Source: Spirochaetaceae bacterium (GTDB lineage Bacteria > Spirochaetota > Spirochaetia > Treponematales > Breznakiellaceae). From it: 7,535 nucleotides of DNA. The DNA lies in NCBI GenBank assembly GCA_031257075.1, contig JAIRPM010000010.1, positions 1 through 7,535 of the forward strand, read 5' to 3'. Position 1 is the stretch's first letter; each line of letters begins with the position of its first letter. Made by a program: the position numbers and the translations under genes. Of the stretch, positions 1 to 5,101 are shown one piece after another. The notes below the pieces were generated by a model, which saw only the letters and a program-made list of their open reading frames with translations, was not told the DNA's origin and did not search any database.

Positions 1-1113
1 TTCACCCAAACTTGACAGCGGCAACGGCGCGGGGTTGGTATTTTCCCCCTCGGTTTTCGAGAATTCTTCCAGCAATTCTTTGCCGCGCTTTGAAAGTTTT
101 GCCGGAATCCGCACGATAAGTTTGATGTAAAGGTCGCCCCGCGACCCGCCGCCGGAAGCCGCCGGCACGCCTTCTCCGCGTATACGAAGGGTTTTTCCGC
201 CTGGTGTCCCCGCCGGTATTTTTAGTTTGAGGGTTTTATCTTCCAGCGTTTTAATATTGATTTCGCCGCCAAGCGCCGCCTGTGTAATGGAAACGGGGAT
301 GGCGCAGTAGAGGTCGTAGTTGTGCCGCTCAAAGTACTGGTGAGGCAGCACGCGCACCACCACATAGAGGTCGCCCGGCGGTATGCCGCCGGGGCCGGCG
401 TCTCCCTGCCCCGAAACGACAAGTTTACGGCCGTTTTCCACGCCCGGCGGTATGGTAACAGAGATTTTTACGCGCTTTTTTACCGTGCCGCTCCCGCCAC
501 ATTCTTTACACGGATTCTGAATTATGGAGCCTTCGCCGCGGCAGGCGGGGCAGGTAGTGGCCATGCTGAAAAAGCCCGCGCTCTGGCGCACTTGCCCATG
601 GCCGCCGCAGGTGGGGCACTGTTTTTTGCCGGTGCCGCCTGAGCCTTTGCAGGCGGGGCAGCGTTCTTCGTGCGAATACTGAATTTCGACTTTCGTGCCA
701 AGAACCGCCTCTTTGAACGGAATTTCGATGTCATAACGGAGGTTTGAACCGGTGCGGGTGCGGCTGCGGGAACCGCCGCCAAAACCAAAGCCGCCAAAAA
801 TATTTTCAAAAATACTGGAAAAATCGCCGCCGCCAAAAATATCCTCAAAACCCTGAAAATTGCTAAAATCGTGCTGGCCGGCCATCCCCTCCACACCGGA
901 AAACCCGAACTGGTCGTACGCCTGCCGCTTTTGGGCATCGCAGAGAATTTCGTAGGCTTCGGTCGCCTCCTTAAATTTATCCTCCGCCGACTTGTCCCCC
1001 GGATTTTTGTCCGGGTGGTACTGCACCGCTAGTTTGCGGTATGCCTTTTTGATTTCATCCTGAGTTGCCCCTTTTTGGACACCTAAAACTTCGTAATAAT
1101 CACGTTTTGCCAT
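1..1113 (-). CDS. dnaJ: Chaperone protein DnaJ (Hsp40), C-terminus cut by window edge
   Basis: This is the cytosolic J-protein co-chaperone that delivers unfolded clients to DnaK and stimulates its ATPase. Read from ATG at 1113, the frame stays open for 371 codons to the window edge; bacterial DnaJ is usually about 370-390 residues, so only the tail is missing. Visible in order are a J domain (residues 1-69) with the HPD motif at 33-35, a Gly/Phe-rich region (about 69-125), and a zinc-binding domain with four CxxCxGxG repeats starting at residues 152 (CPACKGSG), 166 (CPTCGGHG), 188 (CPACRGEG) and 202 (CKECGGSG). The C-terminal client-binding region follows (PPGV, GDLYV, GDLYIK). It is therefore a type I DnaJ with all zinc ligands present. 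The start begins MAKRDYYEVLGV, the normal family start, although no good Shine-Dalgarno precedes it. It has its own promoter and is the first gene of its unit, so dnaK is not directly upstream. I saw no CIRCE operator (TTAGCACTC/GAGTGCTAA). Confidence 0.97.
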   Translation of the reverse strand, partial: MAKRDYYEVLGVQKGATQDEIKKAYRKLAVQYHPDKNPGDKSAEDKFKEATEAYEILCDAQKRQAYDQFGFSGVEGMAGQHDFSNFQGFEDIFGGGDFSSIFENIFGGFGFGGGSRSRTRTGSNLRYDIEIPFKEAVLGTKVEIQYSHEERCPACKGSGGTGKKQCPTCGGHGQVRQSAGFFSMATTCPACRGEGSIIQNPCKECGGSGTVKKRVKISVTIPPGVENGRKLVVSGQGDAGPGGIPPGDLYVVVRVLPHQYFERHNYDLYCAIPVSITQAALGGEINIKTLEDKTLKLKIPAGTPGGKTLRIRGEGVPAASGGGSRGDLYIKLIVRIPAKLSKRGKELLEEFSKTEGENTNPAPLPLSSLGE

Positions 1114-1169
1114 AATTCTAATCGCCGCGCCGCAAAATTGAACTTTCGCGGCCGCAGCTTCTAATTTAC

Positions 1170-1198
1170 ATTATAATAGATATAACGAATTTTGACAA
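1170..1198 (-). promoter_or_regulatory. Sigma70-type promoter of dnaJ
   Basis: On the minus strand TTGTCA (1198-1193) and TATAAT (1175-1170) are separated by exactly 17 bases. This is a perfect -10 and a five-of-six -35. Transcription would start near 1162, giving a leader of about 50 bases before the dnaJ ATG at 1113. The -10 lies in the perfect palindrome ATTATAAT (1170-1177), so a -10 is also present on the plus strand, but without a recognisable -35 there. The call rests on consensus match and position only. Confidence 0.7.
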
Positions 1199-1211
1199 TT
1201 ATCTTGAAAAC

Positions 1212-1250
1212 AACGGCCCTGCCGCTAGCCGTTAAAAAACATTCAACGGC
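1212..1250 (+). repeat. Three-arm inverted repeat in the leader of the ispH-fusion gene
   Basis: AACGGC occurs at 1212-1217 and again at 1245-1250, with its complement GCCGTT at 1228-1233 between them. The central arm can pair with the left copy (10-base loop) or with the right copy (11-base loop), but not with both at once. The stems are only six base pairs, so this is suggestive rather than strong evidence of a switch. No T-run follows either stem, so neither looks like a classical terminator. Confidence 0.45.
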
Positions 1251-1295
1251 GGCCGGCTGTAACGCGGCTCAACGCGGTTCCTTGCGCAGCCGGCC
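1251..1295. repeat. Perfect 9-bp inverted repeat enclosing a tandem 10-mer
   Basis: GGCCGGCTG (1251-1259) is exactly complementary to CAGCCGGCC (1287-1295). The 27-base loop contains two nearly identical tandem 10-mers, AACGCGGCTC (1261-1270) and AACGCGGTTC (1271-1280). The stem is G/C-rich and should be stable in RNA on either strand. It could be a leader structure for the rightward gene or a site for a dimeric DNA-binding protein. No T-tract follows in either direction, so I do not call it a terminator. Confidence 0.5.
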
Positions 1296-1311
1296 TCAAA
1301 ACACTATGATG

Positions 1312-1339
1312 GCCTAAGGCCATTGCAAAAGCCTTGGGC
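1312..1339 (+). promoter_or_regulatory. Hairpin just upstream of the ispH-fusion ribosome-binding region
   Basis: GCCTAAGGC (1312-1320) pairs with GCCTTGGGC (1331-1339) to form a 9-bp stem with one T-G wobble and a 10-base loop. It ends 20 bases before the ATG at 1360, right against the weak GGA ribosome-binding segment (1348-1350). It may influence translation initiation. This is inference from base complementarity alone. Confidence 0.4.
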
Positions 1340-1359
1340 AATAAAATGGAAACAGAACG

Positions 1360-3306
1360 ATGATAGAAATAGCCGGTACCTGCGGATTTTGCAACGGCGC
1401 TGCCGCCGCGTTCAAAAAAGCGCTTCAAGCTGTGAAAGAAAACCCCGGCAGGCGTATCGTTTTGTATGGCCGGCTTTTGCATAATCAGGATGTTATAGAC
1501 GCGCTGAAAGAAAAAGGCATTGTTCAAAAAAACAGCATTCATGAATTTCAAGAAAATGATATACTTATTATCCGCGCTCATGGTGAAACAAAAGAAACTT
1601 TTGCGAATCTTGCCGAACGCGGTTTGGCCTGCATTGACTGTACCTGCCCCAAAGTGCGGCGTATTCATGAATCTATAGCCGAGAAATACAAAGCCGGTTA
1701 TTGCGTTGTTATTATCGGCGAAATTGTACAGGGAAGGCTGCATCCTGAAGTTACCGCTTCTAACAGTTACTGTGATAACAAAGGCGTAATTATTACTCAA
1801 CCGGAAGACATAGACGCGGAGCGTATACAGGAAAAAAATATATTTGTTATTGCACAGACAACGTTGAACAGCGCAAAATTTGAAATGCTTTCTCAAAAGA
1901 TACAATCAGCATATCCTGACTGCCGCGTTGAAATACAGAACAGCCTGTGCGGGGCGCAAGAAAAAAATCATGCTTCTTCGGTACGCCTTGCGGAACATTC
2001 CGATACAATGCTTGTTATCGGCGGCGCGGAAAGCGCCAATACTGCGGAATTGTACAACAAATGTGCGGCGGTATGCGCGGATACGCGCCGCATAGAAAGC
2101 CGCTGTGATTTTTATGAAGCGCTTATAAAAGGCAGCATTGATACCGGCGTAAATATCGGGCTGACCGGCGGCGCGTCAACGCCTCTGTATATTATAAATG
2201 AATGTAAACAACTTCTGCAATTCAAGCGGTTTTACGAATATGCCCGCGCCCGCATAAAAGAAAAAATTGATGTGTATGTAGAATTGTTTTTGCGGGATAT
2301 TCATCCGCTGCTGGAACGCCCTGCCCTTCAGTTTGCCGCGCTTGCCCAAAGCCGTGCGGCAAAATTGCTGCGCGGCACCCTTGTCGCGCTTGGCTACAAA
2401 ATGACACGGAAAACAGGGGAATCATACCTCCACAGTATTGATTTAGCGGCATCTTATGAATTTTTTGAAACGGCGGTTTTGGCGCACGATGATGTATTTG
2501 ACAAGGCGGGGGAACGGCGCGGCGTTCAAACAATTCACAAGAAAATTTCGGATGATTATTGCGCGGAATACGGCTGTGAACAAAAGGAACGCATCGCGTT
2601 TAACGCGGCCAGCCTTGCGGTCTGCGCCGGTGATTGGGCTTTTTATTTTTTGAATCAGATGATTCTAAGCGCATATAAAAATGAACGTTGTCTTGCCGCT
2701 GTGCTGGAATATTTTAATAATATTGTTATAAGCACTATAAAAGGTGAAATGCTGGATATCGCGCTTCCATTAGAAGAACAACTTGGCATATCTCATGAGC
2801 AGGATATCGAAGACTATGTATTTCAAATTGATACACTCAAAACAGCATGCTATACTACCATAGGCCCTTTGTGCCTGGGACTGACGCTTGGCGGAGCACA
2901 GAGCGCCGTTATAACAAAAATGGAAGAACTTCTTGCCTGTTTAGGAATAGCGTTTCAAGCAAAAGACGACTGGCTTAATATTTATGGTACAGCGGAACAA
3001 GGCAAGCCTTTGTGCAACGATATTTCCGAATTCAAAATGACTTTTTTTTATGCGGAAGCCTGCAAGAATCAGGAAACAAAAAAAGCGCTTCTTGATTACT
3101 ATGGCAAAGAAAATTTAACAAACGAAGACTGCGAAACGGTCAGGCGTATTTTTGAAAATTCGGGCATAAAGGATGCGGTAGAAAAAATAATTACAGAAAA
3201 TTTAGAAAAATGCCGCGCGCTGCTGCAACAGATTGAATTCAATCATCAGGAAGACAGAGATATTTTGAACGGCTTTATTCTTTTTCTGGAACTGAGGACA
3301 CGGTAA
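1360..3306 (+). CDS. ispH: Fused IspH (HMBPP reductase) and trans-polyprenyl diphosphate synthase
   Basis: A single 648-residue frame carries two enzymes. Residues 1 to about 285 are IspH (LytB), the [4Fe-4S] enzyme that reduces HMBPP to IPP and DMAPP at the end of the MEP pathway. Cluster cysteines fit at C11 (CGFCNG), C96 (CTCP) and C197 (SLCGA). Active-site positions H74 (RAHG), H128 and E130 (HPEV), T167/T168 (AQTT), S225 and N227 (SANT), and S273 (GASTP) are present. Residues from about 290 to 648 are a polyprenyl synthase, which condenses IPP with an allylic diphosphate. It has a first Asp-rich motif DDVFD at 377-381 followed by ERRG, a KGEMLD segment, and a second motif DDWLN at 536-540 followed by GKPLCNDI...FKMT. 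The usual GGKRLRP motif is degraded to RAAKLLRG. Both halves look catalytically intact and near normal length. The ATG has only a weak GGA ribosome-binding segment. uppS follows after 19 bases. Product length is uncertain; FPP or GGPP seems likeliest. Confidence 0.93.
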   Translation: MIEIAGTCGFCNGAAAAFKKALQAVKENPGRRIVLYGRLLHNQDVIDALKEKGIVQKNSIHEFQENDILIIRAHGETKETFANLAERGLACIDCTCPKVRRIHESIAEKYKAGYCVVIIGEIVQGRLHPEVTASNSYCDNKGVIITQPEDIDAERIQEKNIFVIAQTTLNSAKFEMLSQKIQSAYPDCRVEIQNSLCGAQEKNHASSVRLAEHSDTMLVIGGAESANTAELYNKCAAVCADTRRIESRCDFYEALIKGSIDTGVNIGLTGGASTPLYIINECKQLLQFKRFYEYARARIKEKIDVYVELFLRDIHPLLERPALQFAALAQSRAAKLLRGTLVALGYKMTRKTGESYLHSIDLAASYEFFETAVLAHDDVFDKAGERRGVQTIHKKISDDYCAEYGCEQKERIAFNAASLAVCAGDWAFYFLNQMILSAYKNERCLAAVLEYFNNIVISTIKGEMLDIALPLEEQLGISHEQDIEDYVFQIDTLKTACYTTIGPLCLGLTLGGAQSAVITKMEELLACLGIAFQAKDDWLNIYGTAEQGKPLCNDISEFKMTFFYAEACKNQETKKALLDYYGKENLTNEDCETVRRIFENSGIKDAVEKIITENLEKCRALLQQIEFNHQEDRDILNGFILFLELRTR

Positions 3307-3325
3307 AACCGGAGGATATTTATTT

Positions 3326-4039
3326 ATGGGGGAACATAACAAATTACAGCATGTCGGTATTATTATGGACGGCAACAGGCGCTGGGCAAAACAGCATGGC
3401 CTGCAATCGGTGGTAGAAGGGCACCGGAACGGCACACGGCGCTTTATTGACGTATGTTCATGGTGCATAGATGAACACATACCATATCTCACGGTGTATG
3501 CGTTTTCTACCGAAAACTGGAGACGGCCGGATGACGAAGTAAAAGGCATATTCAGGCTTATGGAACATTTTTTCAAAACTGAAATACAGACCTGTGTTGA
3601 AAAAGGGGTGCGGCTGCGGATACTGGGCAGCCTGTCACGCTTGTCCAAAAGTTCGCAAAAAGTTGTGCGCGAAGCGGAAGACAAAACAAAAGACTGCGCA
3701 AAATTGAATGTGCAAATTGCGGTAAGTTATGGCGGCAGGGACGAAATTTTGCGGGCGGTAAAAAAAATGTACGATGAAAACCATGACAGGCCGGATTTTT
3801 TTGAAAACTTGGACGAAGCGGGCTTTGAAAACTACCTTGACACCGCCGGTATTCCGGGCATCGATTTGATTATACGCACCGGCGCGGCGGGCAGGAAACG
3901 CACCAGCGGATTTTTCCCCTGGCAGTCTGTCTATGCCGAACTTTATTTTCTGGATACGCTCTGGCCGGACTTTTCGCAAAATGATTTGCGTACGGCGGTT
4001 GATTGGTACAGGGGCGTTGTTAGAAACATCGGCACTTGA
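3326..4039 (+). CDS. uppS: Undecaprenyl diphosphate synthase (cis-prenyltransferase) with variant IPP loop
   Basis: This enzyme adds IPP units in cis to an allylic primer to make the C55 carrier used for peptidoglycan and surface polysaccharide. Its 237 residues match the family's roughly 230-260. Signatures are IIMDGNRRWAK with the catalytic Asp at D15, AFSTENW at 60-65, VSYGGRDEI, and WQSVYAELYF with the Mg-binding Glu at E205, then DTLWPDF. The canonical IRTGGExRISNFLLWQ loop is altered here: R184-TGAAGRKRTSGFFPWQ has two extra residues between the Arg and the Trp, and lacks the usual Glu, while R192 and S194 can still align with the IPP diphosphate-binding Arg and Ser. The start is supported by GGAGG at 3311-3315, ten bases from the ATG, and by the conserved N-terminus. 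It lies 19 bases after the IspH-prenyl synthase gene and is almost certainly cotranscribed with it, so its primer may be made by that protein. The cdsA and dxr genes that often follow uppS are absent. Confidence 0.95.
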   Translation: MGEHNKLQHVGIIMDGNRRWAKQHGLQSVVEGHRNGTRRFIDVCSWCIDEHIPYLTVYAFSTENWRRPDDEVKGIFRLMEHFFKTEIQTCVEKGVRLRILGSLSRLSKSSQKVVREAEDKTKDCAKLNVQIAVSYGGRDEILRAVKKMYDENHDRPDFFENLDEAGFENYLDTAGIPGIDLIIRTGAAGRKRTSGFFPWQSVYAELYFLDTLWPDFSQNDLRTAVDWYRGVVRNIGT

Positions 4040-4049
4040 AAACCGGCGG

Positions 4050-5033
4050 TCAATAGCGTCTGTGCTGTTCCCAGTTCCATGCGGTTGCGATAATTTCGCG
4101 TATATCTGTGTAACGCGGCTTCCAGCCAAGCGTTTGGAAAGCAAGCGCGTTAGATGCGGTCAAAATAGACGGGTCGCCGGCGCGGCGCGGCGCGGCAACA
4201 ACCGGCGCTTTTTTCCCAACAACCTCTTCGCAAGCGCTAATCATTTTCTTCACCGACACCCCTTTACCGGTGCCTAGGTTGACGCAGCAACTTTCCGCGC
4301 CCGCCAAAAGCGCGGAAAGCGCGGCTATGTGGGCATCCGCTAAATCGCAAACATGAATATAGTCCCGAACGCAAGTCCCGTCTGGTGTGTCATAATCATT
4401 TCCAAAAATTTGAATTTGCTGATTTTCACCGGTAAAAGTCTTTAAAATAAGCGGGATAAGATGAGTTTCAACGCGATGGCTTTCGCCGGTAGCGCCGTCA
4501 GGATGGGCTCCTGCCGCGTTAAAGTAGCGCAGACACATATAATTCAACCCGTAAGCGTTGTGATAATCAGCCACAATACGCTCCACCATAAATTTTGTCG
4601 CGCCATAAGGATTGATAGGTGATTGCGGGTGTGTTTCATCTATCGGTGTATACTGAGGATTTCCATAGGTTGCGCACGATGATGAAAAAATAAAATACTT
4701 AACGCCATAAGACAGCATTGCGGACAAAAGATTGAGCGTAGATGATACATTGTTATGGTAATACTTTTGCGGATTGGCAACAGACTCGCCGACATAGGCA
4801 AATGCGGAAAAGTGCATAACCGCGCTTATGGTATGTTCCGTAAATACTTTATTGAGCGCGGCGCAATCATGTATATCCGCTGTAATAAGGGGGCATCTTG
4901 TAACAGCCTCACGGTGCCCTTCAGAGAGGTTATCGAGTACCAGCACACGCCGCCCCGCATCTGCGAGGGCGCGCACCGTATGGGAACCAATATAGCCTGC
5001 GCCGCCAACAACCAAAATAGTACCGTTATCCAT
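4050..5033 (-). CDS. galE: UDP-glucose 4-epimerase GalE
   Basis: This cytosolic short-chain-dehydrogenase-type enzyme uses tightly bound NAD to interconvert UDP-glucose and UDP-galactose. From ATG at 5033 it has 327 residues, a usual GalE length. The Rossmann motif GGAGYIGSH sits at the N-terminus, followed by DNLSEGH, HFSAFAYVGESV, SSSCATYG (catalytic Ser about S119), and PYGATK with Tyr143 and Lys147 of the YxxxK pair. Substrate-binding stretches FNAAGAHP, CVRDYIHV, NLGTGKG and RRAGDPS come next. A TTG at 5069 in the same frame would add 12 residues and has GGGAAG upstream, but those residues are outside the family's normal N-terminus, so I prefer 5033. The gene ends only 10 bases from the end of convergent uppS, and is divergent from a WbaP-like transferase for which UDP-galactose would be a natural donor. 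All catalytic residues are intact. A related UDP-hexose epimerase specificity (for example GlcNAc) cannot be excluded. Confidence 0.95.
   Translation of the reverse strand: MDNGTILVVGGAGYIGSHTVRALADAGRRVLVLDNLSEGHREAVTRCPLITADIHDCAALNKVFTEHTISAVMHFSAFAYVGESVANPQKYYHNNVSSTLNLLSAMLSYGVKYFIFSSSCATYGNPQYTPIDETHPQSPINPYGATKFMVERIVADYHNAYGLNYMCLRYFNAAGAHPDGATGESHRVETHLIPLILKTFTGENQQIQIFGNDYDTPDGTCVRDYIHVCDLADAHIAALSALLAGAESCCVNLGTGKGVSVKKMISACEEVVGKKAPVVAAPRRAGDPSILTASNALAFQTLGWKPRYTDIREIIATAWNWEQHRRY
4291..4319. repeat. Perfect 10-bp inverted repeat inside galE
   Basis: CTTTCCGCGC (4291-4300) and GCGCGGAAAG (4310-4319) are exact reverse complements around a 9-base spacer. The repeat lies within the galE coding region, where it encodes part of an Ala/Leu-rich segment. 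No T-run follows on either strand, so it is not an intrinsic terminator. It may be coincidence of Ala and Ser codons, or a cruciform or mRNA hairpin. Confidence 0.4.
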
Positions 5034-5039
5034 TGCATA

Positions 5040-5069
5040 AATATACGATGTCTTGGGTTTGTGAAACAA
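5040..5069 (-). promoter_or_regulatory. Possible galE promoter giving a leaderless transcript
   Basis: On the minus strand TTGTTT (5069-5064) and TATATT (5045-5040) are 18 bases apart, a fair sigma70-type match. The expected start site, about seven bases beyond the -10, falls on or next to the A of the galE ATG at 5033. That would produce a message with no 5' leader and fits the lack of a Shine-Dalgarno before this ATG. The match is weak and not unique in AT-rich spacer DNA. Confidence 0.35.
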
Positions 5070-5101
5070 GCGCTGTCTTCCCGCTCTATCCTTAATACGT
5101 T

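Noticed and set aside
1114..1169. CIRCE or other heat-shock operator upstream of dnaJ
   Set aside because: No TTAGCACTC/GAGTGCTAA pair or close variant is visible between the promoter and the start codon.
1192..1197. Plus-strand TTGACA as a -35 for the isoprenoid operon
   Set aside because: At 17 bases downstream the sequence is GGCCCT, with no -10-like element; the match is the complement of the dnaJ -35 region.
1346..1363. Five-codon ORF (METER) ending in an ATGA overlap with the IspH-fusion start
   Set aside because: A coupled upstream mini-ORF is possible, but it has no ribosome-binding site and so short an ORF arises readily by chance.
1243..1905. Long minus-strand open frame across the spacer and the IspH domain
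   Set aside because: It lies antisense to the well-supported IspH coding region, has no recognisable domain, and its start region has no ribosome-binding site; it is a shadow of the real gene.
4040..4049. Possible bidirectional terminator between convergent uppS and galE
   Set aside because: Only ten bases separate the stops and there is no stem with a T-run; any terminator would have to lie inside the coding regions, where I saw none.
3635..4144. Minus-strand open frame antisense to uppS and overlapping the galE end
   Set aside because: Both overlapped genes are clear family members; this frame has an unstructured composition and no recognisable motif.
4181..4195. Three tandem CGCGG units
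   Set aside because: They encode the conserved PRRAG stretch of GalE on the minus strand and are explained by Arg/Ala codons.
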